From Sipunculus nudus (lineage: Eukaryota > Annelida > Sipuncula > Golfingiida > Sipunculidae): a DNA stretch of 64,000 nt. Made by a program: the position numbers and the translations under genes. The notes below the pieces were generated by a model. It did not search any database, was not told the origin of the DNA, and was given only the letters and a program-made list of their open reading frames with translations. Below, one piece after another: positions 36,302 to 47,053 of the stretch (position 1 is the stretch's first letter; every line of letters starts with the position of its first letter). Location: assembly GCA_026874595.1 (NCBI GenBank), contig CM049313.1:74766659-74830658 (forward strand), written 5' to 3'.

Positions 36302-36303
<2 letters not shown>

Positions 36304-38388
36304 GCGCGAGTTTACCCCCTATGACGTAAACAAGTCTGTGCAGGCTATATTGGTTCAAATAGACAGGTTTTCACGGCAAATATACTTTTGAAATGCGAAC
36401 CTTGTTTAATTCTGTCCTACGCTATATGAAACGCTGTATGAAGGATCGCGAGATATTATTCATTGCCTGTTACAAGAAAAAATAAATATGCAGAGGACAA
36501 AAAGAATCATGTGATTTTGATCTTTATTTTTCAGTTTAAGTATTACTGAAATACTAAAGTAAAAGAGCTTTTTTTATCTCACCGGAGTTCGATAATGGGA
36601 AAAGTCCATACAGGAATATGATGGATTTTGGTTTAACTCAAAGAAATATATCACCCAATATACTAATTCGAGTAAGTTAAATTCCCGGCAAAATCTATGC
36701 ATATTATTAAATGAGGTCAGAGGTCAACAGTATTTGATGGTGGCGTGATGACTTGCCGAAATTCTTATGGACATACATGATACTTATTGTAAAAAAATAA
36801 CCAAAACAGTTTCTCACCTGAATTTAAATCTCGACAAAATCCACGCATACATAATGAGGTCAGATGTCACAAAGACATAAGACGGGCGTTTTATGCGCGT
36901 TTGTGTTGCTCTTGTTGGAGATAAATTTGCGCGTAGTGTGAAAAAGTGGTCATACATAAACATAAAATCATTGATTAATTTACGACTTCAGCTTGACATT
37001 TGGTTACAACATCTACTGGCAGTTCTCCAAGTGGTGTCGATCTTTCTCATATAAATCGAATAGGAAACCAGGCCAAATTTCCGCGGAAAGGAATGAATTA
37101 GCACCCTGGGAATCCTTATTGCAGCTGGGCCTTATTAGCTGGTGTCAAAACTCAGTCTTTCACAGGTAATTGAATATAACGTCAAATTGTGAGGAACTTA
37201 TAATAAGTAAATACCACGCAAAAAATACATGGAATATAATTAATAAAATAATCAGAAATAATAATCAGAAACAGAATTACGTCGGCTTTTCCACCTAGAC
37301 CGCTTGGTCTTGGCCCTGTGAAAGCTTACTCTTATCAGCCTCATTCAGGCCACACACACGCATGCGCGGACGCAATAAGAAATTGTTCTGCGGATTCCCC
37401 GCTACCAGTTTTCATGGATCATTTTCTTTTTGCATATAAGGACCAGGTATTCGGTATTGTCGCTCATTTGTTAGTTCAGCTAAAGATTCGGAAAATTAAC
37501 TAAATTAAGTGTTGATTTTATGCAGTATTTCAAGGATGGAAGCGTTTTTTTTTCTTGGAATTTTCCCTCGCAAATTTGCAAATTTCTAGGTATTCTGTCT
37601 CAACATGTACATAAAAAATTTAATTCGGCGCTCATTGCGTTTTTTTTCACGAGGATCCGTAGAACAGTTAATATTTTGTTTGGCCTTATCGTTGTTGAAG
37701 TATCGGGAGCTTGAGTGTTATCTGACCATCCCAAGCGGCTAGTTGGTGTGGTACGACCTCCAGGTTTCCTAAATATTGACCAGTAACGAAGAGGAGCTCC
37801 CACAGTAGTTGAAAGTTTATCTATAGAATGAGGCCCCACGTCCAGGGGAGACGCACTACATAACAAGGTTATCCACGATACATGATACTAGGGAGCTGGG
37901 AACAAGCTTAAGAAAGGGTTCCTGCCTCGAGGCGACTCATCGGTTCTCCAGACGTTCACTTAGCCCTCGTGGGGATCCCAGGTAAGTCCAAATGTTCACT
38001 GACCATGTGGAGTGCACGACGAACCCAGACGGAATGATGGAAGTATGAAATATTTATGAATTCCCAACTTTGTCCTCCCCACACAAGGGAAACCTGATTG
38101 AGTTCAGCACATACAAGTTTAAAACTGGTAAGAGCAGGTATGGATTATGTATACTCGACGAATGTACCATGTCTGGAAATGTAATTCCCTGATCCTTATG
38201 AAATTAGGACCTCGGTTTCCACACAATATGCGCATGAGATATTTATTAGTCTGTTCTCTGCGTTTTACATATTTATTTCTTGGAGATAAGAGACACCTAT
38301 TTAAACCTAACGGCAGTTACAGCTTGACGTCTTTGTGAATTTCTAAATTGGCCAACTGAGTAGTACATGGTCAAATAAAGAAAGAAGA

Positions 38389-38390
<2 letters not shown>
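36302..38390. other. Intergenic with a degenerate duplicated module
   Basis: Two diverged modules near 36670 and 36830 share GCAAAATC(T/C)A(T/C)GCAT and ATGAGGTCAGA. No gene is recognised in the rest. Confidence 0.45.

Positions 38391-38466
<76 letters not shown>
38391..38466. repeat. Compound (CT)n-(TA)n microsatellite
   Basis: CT run to about 38428, then TA run. Confidence 0.95.
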
Positions 38467-38471
<5 letters not shown>

Positions 38472-39099
38472 CTAACTGCGACAAAATCGACATTTAATGT
38501 ACATTTAACGTCTCAGGTTTGAACCTACCTTCACAGTTTTTTAATGTACATTATCTATTGTATAATATACGTTATCTGAGGGCTGACGATGTGTTTCGTT
38601 TAGAGCCAGGTATCTTTATATGGAATTATTACATTAGTAAACCTTGGCCTGGATTCGCTTAATGTAGCAATAAAATAGTGGCGCCAGGAATATTAGTCAC
38701 AACAATCACTGTTTACCCCTCAAACCAATCTTCTTCATCATATCAGTCCGACTGTTTACCAGGATTGTTTATGGATGTCAGAATCATAATTATAGTACGC
38801 TTAGCTCAGCTTCTAGTCGTGATGTATTTGACAAATGCCGGCTTGATATCTAATATATATGCTGCGGTCGGATACATTTATATCTGTTTGGCTCGAGTCT
38901 CGGCAAGATATGTCGCACGTACACAATAAGATGGCAACACTGGCTGCTTGCCCGCAGTGGATCCACATTTTTTCCTGTTCAAATAGTTCGTATAGTTCGT
39001 TGTTTGAATATCTACATTTGGGATTACAGGTCTCTTATTACTCACTCACTGATAGCAATGGCAACTTTGCTTCAATACAACGGAATTGTTCCACCAAGG
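38467..39099. other. Intergenic, no gene recognised
   Basis: No feature beyond chance ORFs. Confidence 0.5.
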
Positions 39100-39138
39100 T
39101 ATCTATCTATCCATCTATCTATCTTTCTCTCTCTCTCT

Positions 39139-39205
<67 letters not shown>
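39100..39205. repeat. Compound (CTAT)n-(CT)n-(TA)n microsatellite
   Basis: A CTAT run grades into CT and then TA dinucleotides. It produces artefactual Ser-Leu and Ile-Tyr ORFs. Confidence 0.95.
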
Positions 39206-39212
<7 letters not shown>

Positions 39213-41073
39213 TGCATGTGTATATACACCATTGATGGTTAAGATTAAATTCTGAGAATATGTAAATTTTAAATTTAGCAAAGCTGTAGTTATGAAAAGG
39301 TGCGTAAAATACTGGTAGTTTCTAAAGACTAAACATTCTTAGGCTATCTACTTTACCAGAAGGGTAACGTCAGTGCAACTGTTCGTATGATTTATATACT
39401 TTCAACACCGGTATGGAGTAATGACCAGCTAACTACGGCCCTGGATGCCTAGAAAATTGGATGGCACGCGTGCAGTTTAGTGTATACAGCTTCATCCTCT
39501 TACTATGTGCTGCCGACTCTGCAATCTTCAGCTAACCTTCAGAGAGCTGTTGATAACACCCAGAGCCAAACCCGACTACATCCAGACCTGGCGAAACTCG
39601 TGAACTATGGCTGCGAGGCTTCCAGATGAAGATAAGGCCGAGTCAACATATCTATCTCGTTTATCGACTTCCGCCGGGCACATTAATGATAGAAGTTTAC
39701 CAAATTGATGCGCCAAGTCGATTTATGGCAGGTTAGATAACTGTAATGTTGTTTATTATGTCATTATGGCAAATTATGTAAACACTGTTTGTCTGACGGT
39801 ATCCATAATAGTAATGCTGGCCCATTCAATAGATTCTGAGCGTTTTTGGTATATCTTAAAACTGCTGGAATAAAAAAATGCCTTTATGTACTACTCTTAT
39901 GTACTTTTTTTTACAGTTCTAAAGTCTTATTTGCGGTTTTTTGGCTAAGTAGATTCATGCTAATAAATACAGAAATAGTGGTTGAAAAAAACTGATTCGA
40001 AAAATGAAGTATTTGATATTAAAAAGGAAATTATTTGATAGGAAATAGTTTCCGTTGTCATGAAATAAATTATAAAGGTTATCCCATAACATGTATTCAG
40101 ACTGAAGTCTGCAATATCACAAGCAGTTTTCTATTGCAAAGAAACTCTAAAAGATCTTACACACTTAATGCCTAATATCATAAGTAGAATTGTCAATGGG
40201 CTTGGAATAATATATGGATCTCAAGGAGATAAAGCGAATAAATAGTTCAATATTACAGCCATTTATCTTGTGTACCTTCATAGTACACTGTCTTTTGTAC
40301 TACAATGGAAGTATTATCGCTCTGATCGAAGACAGTCCCGCGTGTTACAAAGATACAGCTTTCAGACACCCCATATAAATGTGAAACTCTAATACTGGCT
40401 AGAGACCTCTTAACTGTCATAAAGGAACGCCGAGATGGTGTGTTTCATGATCTCTTAAGAAGAAACGAGGGAATATACCTTGTGAAATATTATGTTGAAC
40501 AATGCCTTTTAAACGGGTGCCTCGAGAGAGAGATGTTAAAGAAATCCTTGACGCAGTAACTATAGAGGACGGGCTCATATCCTGAAACCGGGCCCCCGAA
40601 GGGAAACCGTTACTGAACTATTAAACGATAAGCATATCAGTCCGCTATCAGATGTATCTAAAAGCTAGCAAGTTTAAACTTGTTCTGTGGTGGAAAACAA
40701 AGTGTTAAGAAAGTATTTTCCCCTCAACTGGGAATAACTCAAAGGGCGATATCTGATATCTAACCCGCCGCTGTAACGGAAGTCACGGCTGGAAGTCGGT
40801 CTCCATGGAGATCCTGTCTTAGATCGAGAAGAACACGATGGAAGCAAAGATTACTAATGAGAAAATGGATAAAACTGTGGGGAAAAAGTAAGTACATTCG
40901 AACAAGGCGAGAAAATAGATGTTAGATATAACATGTGGAGAACGGAATGCGTCACGGGGTTTACTTTTAACATGAGAGAATCGGCCTCTCTGCAGTATTT
41001 TGATCTTACATCCAGTCGAGTATGCTCACACATATCCAGGAAATACGATCAACTTATATTAACGCACATACAG
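39206..41073. other. Intergenic or intronic, one open stretch at 40326-40559 (+)
   Basis: No gene is assigned. A 77-codon open stretch without a start codon (40326-40559, +) reads like protein (for example ILARDLLTVIKERRDG, IYLVKYYVEQCLL) and could be an exon, but I recognise no family. Confidence 0.4.
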
Positions 41074-41480
41074 GCTCTGTTGATATCAAATTCCTCGCCT
41101 GTCTGGCTATGTCAGTGCAGTGCTATGTGTTTGAATCCATTTATATGTGGATTATTTCTACAAGAATAGGCATGTATGAACTGATGACGTCAAAGATGAC
41201 GTGGACCGATGAGGTTTTTACCATGGCTAATTGTATATTTGTGATGTGTGATATTGTTTACAATACCGAAATAGCGTATTATGGAGAAATTTTACGACTG
41301 GTTGAGCAAAATTTGTGTGGTTGCAGCCGTGAATACTTGGAATTTCCCGAGGCGAAATTTACTGGCTGTGGTATATTTTTTTTTACTGTTGATACAAGTA
41401 TTAGTGTATTACCTGGACTTGTTACTTTTTTAAAGGTGTCTGCCAAACTTAAGTTTTATATCCTGTTCCCTTTATATTAG
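41074..41480 (+). CDS. Possible 3' exon of a gustatory-receptor-like (7tm_7) protein
   Basis: The frame is open from before 41022. A possible splice acceptor (ACATACAG) precedes 41074. The translation has hydrophobic segments (about DIKFLACLAMSVQCYVF and TMANCIFVMCDIVY), then EAKFTGCGIFFFTVDTSI and a hydrophobic segment with VTF. This resembles the C-terminal signature of invertebrate gustatory receptors (an FTACGFF.LD block followed by a last membrane helix with TY.....QF). The terminal QF and the Tyr are not found: VTF replaces VTTY and the frame then diverges, so it may be a decayed gene or splice near 41433. GR-like genes are known in molluscs. No upstream exons were identified. Confidence 0.35.
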
Positions 41481-41608
41481 CACTTATTACAGGTTCCAAT
41501 TCTTTTTCGTTTTTTTTATGTAACACCTCGCTGAGACGACCACCTTGTAAATGCGACCCCTTTATCGAGTAATGGTGGTCGTAATTTGAGGTTTTATTAT
41601 ACACACAC

Positions 41609-41651
<43 letters not shown>

Positions 41652-41682
41652 GGAGGGCAGATATAATATAAATACGAACATA

Positions 41683-41728
<46 letters not shown>

Positions 41729-44346
41729 AATATAAATGACAAATTATTGAAATATTAGTCTACATAACATTAAGCTTCAATCAAATTTGTTGCATTAAAC
41801 AATTCTCGTCATGCAGCAGACGATATTTCAGGTGCCTCCAATCAGCAAACCATATTTTGGCTGGCCCCACAGCTGCCTTTACATATCCCTCTCCTCGTTT
41901 TATTACGGAACAGAGCAAACAGCAGCAAGAATTATATTTGTAATGTAAATAACAGTGTACACACCGCGGGCCATAAACAAAATATCATTTTCAATAGATC
42001 TGAATTACACTGTCCGAGTTCAAAGCGACTCAATCCCGTTGTGTATCGTCTGTTTCCGTTCTTCTGACGGCCCCCAGGGCATATCGTTTCGTAAACAGAT
42101 AATGGCATGCATGTCGGTCTTCTATCACTTTTCAAGGAATAGGTTAAGCCCCGCGCAATTGAATTATGATAGAGCCAACCGAATTCTGCGCCGAACGGAA
42201 CTCAGGAGATTACGCATCAATCTTTTTAGGGATTGTGGGTAAAGAAAAAATTCCCCCCACAATGCAATGGGGCTTTTAAACACACCGTAGTATTTAGAAC
42301 AACTCTAACTCTATCATAGCGTTGTTCTACGTAAAATTACAGGACTTGGATGTTTTCCTTGCAAGGAATTTATGAAATAAACAAAACATCTATGGTCCGT
42401 TCCTCCAGTCGGTGCACATTGAAATTTGGCGATTTTTCTATTAAACTATAATATTATCACACCATTTGACCTTTAAGATGATGAGGGACCAAAGGCCTAA
42501 TATGAGATGAAAAACTTCAAAACAAAAAGTTCTTCTGAATCTTGTGGCCCAGTGACATGGCGTCTGTAATAGGTTGGCAGCCTCACTTTGACAATTAGAT
42601 TTTTTTACAATATCTATGACACTAAACAATCAAAACAACCCATCAGGAGCTTTCAAGTGTAGTTGCTTGTGCATGTGACCAGTAAACTTGACCTTCATGA
42701 ATGCGGTTGAAATGTAGTTAAAAATACTGTTTACTAAGATATTGATTTTATTACATTACTTAAATATTTTCCAAGGTATGATTTTAATTTAAATATTAAT
42801 CATGAGGCCAACGCTCCATTCTTTTACTGCAGCATATACCATTTGGAAATCATCTGCCAGTTTATGAAAATAATTGCTAAATTTCAATAGGCAACCAACC
42901 GTGGAACAGAAAAAGTATACAGTTTTCTGTTTCCATTATTGTAAATATTTTTATATTCAATTATTGGTTGAGAAAAGTAATCCAGGCAGTCCAATAGTAT
43001 TTAACTATAAGAGGTTCGTTCGAGTAGAAACGTCCGATGGCGGGAGGGTGGCTCAGTCGCCTACAAAAGAACCAAAACTTGAGCTCAGGGATTCCTTCCC
43101 CATATACGGCCTTGACCGTGGTCTGCCACCTATAATGAGCGTAATGTAAACGCATTGAGCCTTTGATCAGAGAATATATGCGATATATACTGGCCGGAAA
43201 GCTATTCCTCAGTTGTTGGGTTACATCCTTTGAAAGTCAGTTTATAAATACAGAAGCTGTTAATGGACAGAGAGAGGATTTGGCTGAGAAAGCCAAGTAG
43301 TTACAAAAGCCTAACAGCTTTCATGTAAATAAAAAAAAACCGTAATGGTTACAATTGATATGATAGCCAGGCAGAGCATTTTTTATATGTCTAAAAACTT
43401 GTCGAATAATCAAACCTCTGCCAGGAAGGTATTTGTTTCCCCTTGGTTCGTTGGTTGGTTTTTCTGTTTGCAACTTCACGCAAAACGTCGTGAACAGTTC
43501 TTAATGAAATTTTGTCAAAGGTTTAGGAAACGCCCTACGAACTTTCACTTCACGTTTGCAGGCAACCTGGATCACCAAAATACAGTGTAAGTCAAAGGAT
43601 TATATGCCATTGTGACAGAGTACGACTCTTTTGTCTCCGGGGAGACAACACCATTCAGTGCAAACACTTGTTAAAACCTGTCAAGTGAACACGACAACAT
43701 AGGAATGCTTGGTTGGGTGACCCCGGCGGGGGATCCAGGTGATCAAACATATATCTAGTTTATTCAATTCTGCAAATGTCTCAAATAAAGTTTTTTTAAT
43801 CTTTTCCCGGATTCCTGATTGATTATACTGAATAAAAATCTGACCGTATCTAACCGAAAATCTATCCTTTTCTGACCAAATTTCGAGGTGATTATGCGCC
43901 ATAAAAATGTATATTTGTCCAAATATAGAGACATAACTGGGGGGAAAATAGTTTAGATTGATCAAGTCCATAGGCACGGTTACATCAAGCATACAATTGA
44001 AACACAATATAGAGGACAGTCCCTTGTTTGGCTCTTGGAGCACAGACGTTTCCAATCTGAAAAGCCGACGACAGTCCTACAAATGGGGAAATGTGACAGA
44101 ACTCCCAAACGCATTAAAATGGCTACCTAATCGCACAAGCGCCCTCCTGTCGCAGTTATCACAACCATTCGATCAGTTTCTACTTTATAGAGGATTGGCG
44201 TTGTGATATTTGATACAGGTACAGTTTTATATACACACACACATATATATATATACTTATACTGAGTATTAAAAAACGTTGAAGCAATTTGTAACTACTC
44301 TTAAGTACAGCCTAAGGTTAAGATGGTGTAACAAAACGTAACAAAA

Positions 44347-44348
<2 letters not shown>
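41481..44348. other. Intergenic with (TA)n runs and an old dispersed repeat
   Basis: TA runs lie at about 41611-41649 and 41683-41713. At about 43408-43570 (CCTCTGCCAGGAAGG ... AATGAAATTTTGTC ... AGGTTTAGG) the sequence resembles a widespread invertebrate dispersed repeat. A 124-codon minus-strand ORF (43681-44055) has no recognisable domain. Confidence 0.45.

Positions 44349-44390
<42 letters not shown>
44349..44390. repeat. (TA)n microsatellite, left flank of second miniature LTR array
   Basis: TA run that ends a few bases before the TGTTACGGGG start of the terminal repeat. Confidence 0.95.
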
Positions 44391-44395
<5 letters not shown>

Positions 44396-44550
44396 TGTTA
44401 CGGGGTGACTTAAAGCGGACCGAACTGTCTCACTTGTGAAGCTTATTTTGCTGGCGAAGCGGTTGGTACGCCGGACTTGTGCGGCACCGATCTGGGTTCG
44501 ACTCCCGGATCGGCCCAGGATTTTCCTCTCATTTATTTGTCTTCGTAACA
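44396..44550 (+). repeat. TRIM-like terminal repeat with tRNA-type A and B boxes
   Basis: The A-box-like sequence TGGCGAAGCGG is at 44452-44462 (consensus TGGCNNAGTGG, one difference). GGTTCGACTCC at 44495-44505 is an exact match to the B-box consensus GGTTCGANTCC. The 43-base spacing equals that in tRNA genes. The B box lies in the loop of a strong hairpin pairing CCGATC (44487) with GATCGG. The acceptor arms do not pair, so this is not a functional tRNA. Confidence 0.75.
44452..44505 (+). promoter_or_regulatory. Putative internal RNA polymerase III type-2 promoter
   Basis: A box and B box in tRNA order and spacing inside the terminal repeat. The same pair, with few changes, is present in the repeats at 5365-5470 and 45867-46022. 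Activity is inferred only. Confidence 0.6.
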
Positions 44551-44776
44551 AATAGGGGCTCTTCTAACGTCACGATTAACTTTGTGGCCCAGGGAATAAG
44601 CTCACCAAAGTGTGACTCCTGGGATAATTGGTCTTGTTCTGATAGCAGAACGCTCTTAAGAGGGGGTGTGTTACGGGGTGTCATAGAAGCGGACCGACAT
44701 GGCGAAGTAGTTGGTAAGCGGGACTGGGTTCCCCTCCCGGATCGGCCCAGGATTTTCCATTCATTTATTTGTCTTC

Positions 44777-45757
44777 TAATGCTAGAATCACACTACAGAT
44801 TTAAGTCAGCCAACACCAGTCTTCATGCAGAAATCTGCTTGTGTAGCAGGTCAAAGACACAGGTTGGACATGTAACTGATACTTCCCCTGATGTCGGGGG
44901 AGAATAGAGCTTGGTCCTATTCTCAACGACACATCTGTGTTTACATTAGGCCTTAATGAGGTTTTAATGAGTTACAAGGCATAGATCCACTGTGTATACA
45001 ACCAAAAAGGGAAGATCAGAGCTATAATCGGTAAATTAGAGGTAGTTTTGTAACCAACAGTTTGTATTTTCTCAGTCTTTGGCATTATTATATTAATCAT
45101 TGATATTTGATATTGTTTCCTATTAATTAAGGATCAGATTCAAGAATTTATAAAACTCAACTTAAAATTTATTTCAGTGAGATCGGTTGTGAATAAAAAT
45201 CTAGAAAGGCACAAATAAAAACAATCACTGACAAAAATTTAATTTTAAGTTCCACTTAAAATGCTTTCTATGAGAAATACTGTGTATACATAGAGAAATA
45301 TTTGGTTAGTATATGTTTTAGCTAATTATATCTACATTTGCTTTGGCATAATAATTCCATTAATTTTGAAAATCCTGGTAAACATTAGCGGATACAGGTA
45401 TGTGTAAAATAAGTGTAATTCTCATCAACTCAGTATTCCATTACATTGTGAATATTATTTTTTTAACAAGTGATTTATAAATATAAATTTCCTATATTAA
45501 ATTATCTTCATACCATTTAACCTTTTCAGATCATTATACTGCCATTCACATTCTTAATTAAGTTATTTTAAAATATTCACTTTTGCCCAGATCAATTTAA
45601 TATTTTATTCGTTCTATTTACTTCCTTTAATTTTAGCTCATACCAAATGGGATATACACAGACATATCCACTGACACAAATCTGCAGTCTGAACACTCTG
45701 TCAGCAGACTCATTAAGTGACCACTGGCCAGGGTCTGCAAGCACATGTCTGTACATG
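44777..45757. other. Insertion of about 980 bp that splits the miniature LTR array
   Basis: It lies between a terminal repeat missing its last bases (GTCTTC at 44776) and an internal region missing its PBS (from about 45758). The two ends share a weak inverted similarity (CAGATTTAAGTCAG and the complement CAGATTTGTGTCAG). It is AT-rich with no ORF of note. It could be a non-autonomous DNA element, but this is not established. Confidence 0.4.
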
Positions 45758-46018
45758 AACCCTTCTTAACATGACGATTAACTTTGTGGCCCAGGGAATA
45801 AGCTCACCAAAGTGTGACTCCTGGGATAATTTGTCTTGTTCTCTTGAACGCTCTTAAGAGGTGGTGTGTTACGGGGTGACAAAAAAGCGGACCGAACTGT
45901 CTCGCCAGTGAAGCTTGCTTTGCCGGCGAAGCGGTTGGTACGCCGGGCATGTGCGCCACCGACCTGGGTTCGACTTCCGGATCGGTCCAGGATTTTCCCC
46001 TCATTTATGTGTCTTCGT

Positions 46019-46022
<4 letters not shown>
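45758..46022 (+). mobile_element. TRIM-like internal region plus 3' terminal repeat
   Basis: The internal region (about 45758-45866) is collinear with 44562-44668 and keeps GGCCCAGGGAATAAGCTCAC and a mutated purine tract, AAGAGGTGG. The terminal repeat 45867-46022 (156 bp) is complete, from TGTTACGGGG to TTCGTAACA. Its A-box-like CGGCGAAGCGG (45924-45934) and B-box-like GGTTCGACTTC (45967) are slightly mutated. It is probably the downstream part of the array that begins at 44396. Confidence 0.7.
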
Positions 46023-46077
<55 letters not shown>

Positions 46078-46078
46078 T
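46023..46078. repeat. (AT)n microsatellite, right flank of miniature LTR array
   Basis: It starts at the base after CGTAACA. It also marks the 3' boundary of the Penelope-like fragment that follows. Confidence 0.95.
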
Positions 46079-46093
46079 ATAACTCTGAAGAAA

Positions 46094-46148
46094 GACAATA
46101 CTGTTATAACACAACAGTCTGTTTCACGGGATGCGACCCGATCATCAG
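46094..46148 (-). ncRNA. Hammerhead-ribozyme-like motif
   Basis: On the minus strand: CTGATGA (46148-46142), a stem with CGGG/CCCG arms and a 6-base loop, GAAAC (46125-46121), an arm pairing ACTGTT with AACAGT, then GTC (46096-46094) as a cleavage-type triplet. The order matches a hammerhead (CUGAUGA, stem II, GAAA, stem III, NUH). Penelope-like elements are known to carry such motifs in their terminal regions, and one lies just upstream here. I could not find pairing for stem I, so activity is doubtful. Confidence 0.5.
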
Positions 46149-46716
46149 GTGAATGTGGTTAGAATGAAGCTAATGGCGTGGTTTGAAAAGCCGAGACTTT
46201 ACGTGATTACGAGATTATGCTTTGTGCGATTCGGGGCGGGGGGGGGGGGGTGTGATAGACTGACACTGATCCTATTGTCCTCGGGTGCACAATAGGATTG
46301 GTCGGGGTACACGTGCGATACTGGAACATAACAGAGCAGGGCAAGGAGGTTATTTATTGTTGTAAATATATAATACAAAGATATATACCAGGATGCTCAA
46401 TTAGCATATTGAACTGATTAGTAATGGGGTCTTGGAAGCAGTGAACATATCAGTAGTATACATATGATAAAATACACATACACTATAAAAATACAAAATA
46501 TACAAGGAAAATATACAATATAAAAGGCAAATATATTATACTATACTCGTACCAAGTGGAATCCACTCGGTAAACTCACCATGATGTAGTGGTAACGCCA
46601 TATCCCTCATCACTGCAAAGCAGTGAGAGAACAACTACCTGAACAGTTAAGTCTGCCCAGTGGATCCTCGTGGGGGGGGGGGGGGGTTGAAGGGGGCACG
46701 CTGAATATTACGAATG

Positions 46717-47016
46717 CTAGGTTTTAAAATATTTCAGGGTGAATTTGTTTTGATGGCGGCACTTGGAGAGAATTTCAGCTCTTGGGTTCAACAATGATCC
46801 GGGGGGGGGGGGGGGGGGGGGCGTTGCTATAAGTAGCTTTTCAGACAAGCAGAGATCACACTTCCTAGTCCCACAGAAGTAAGGTGCTACCTTGGCAGAT
46901 ATTTCCCAGGAGAGCTTGTAATTGATATTGTTGTCTTTTAGTGACCAAATGTGTTTAGACAGTTCAGTATTTTTAGCGTGGGATCTGTTCCGAAAGGATT
47001 GCTTGTGGTTATTGTA
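46717..47016 (-). pseudogene. GIY-YIG endonuclease C-terminal fragment of a Penelope-like element
   Basis: The translation carries NNHKQSFRNRSHAKNTELSK, IWSLKDNNINYKLSWEI, a cysteine cluster CGTRKCDLC, the EKLLI helix that holds the catalytic Glu of GIY-YIG nucleases, and LLNPRAEILSKCRHQNKF. This is the usual end of Penelope-like polyproteins. The first 13 or so codons of the open frame come from the neighbouring TA run. A 21-base G tract in plus-strand terms (46801-46821) inserts seven prolines between EKLLIAT and GSLLN. The rest of the polyprotein is absent. Confidence 0.65.
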
Positions 47017-47053
47017 TCTATATAATATATATATATACCAGTATATATATATA

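Larger units (their letters stand above)
44396..44776 (+). mobile_element. Miniature LTR-type (TRIM-like) element, LTR-int-LTR
   Basis: The best-preserved copy. The first terminal repeat is 44396-44550 (155 bp, TGTTACGGGG to TTCGTAACA), the internal region is 44551-44668 (118 bp), and the second terminal repeat is 44669-44776, with an internal deletion and loss of its last bases. A PBS-like TAGGGGCTCTTC (44553-44564) and the PPT-like AAGAGGGGG (44658-44666) sit at the two ends of the internal region. No protein is encoded. The sequence continues, after a roughly 980-bp interruption, as a second internal region plus terminal repeat at about 45758-46022. Confidence 0.75.
46094..47016 (-). mobile_element. 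Penelope-like element, 5'-truncated 3' end
   Basis: It comprises an endonuclease remnant (47016-46717), about 570 bp of 3' non-coding sequence and a hammerhead-like motif at the far end, bounded on both sides by TA runs (about 47021-47053 and 46023-46078). The reverse transcriptase and the N-terminal GIY-YIG part are missing, so the copy is dead. Two long G tracts (46672-46686, 46801-46821) interrupt it. Confidence 0.6.

Noticed and set aside
43681-44055. 124-codon minus-strand ORF
   Set aside because: No motif, repeat or splice context; length alone is not enough in this composition.
44452-44530. Functional tRNA gene
   Set aside because: A and B boxes are present but the acceptor stem does not pair and no plausible anticodon arm is seen.
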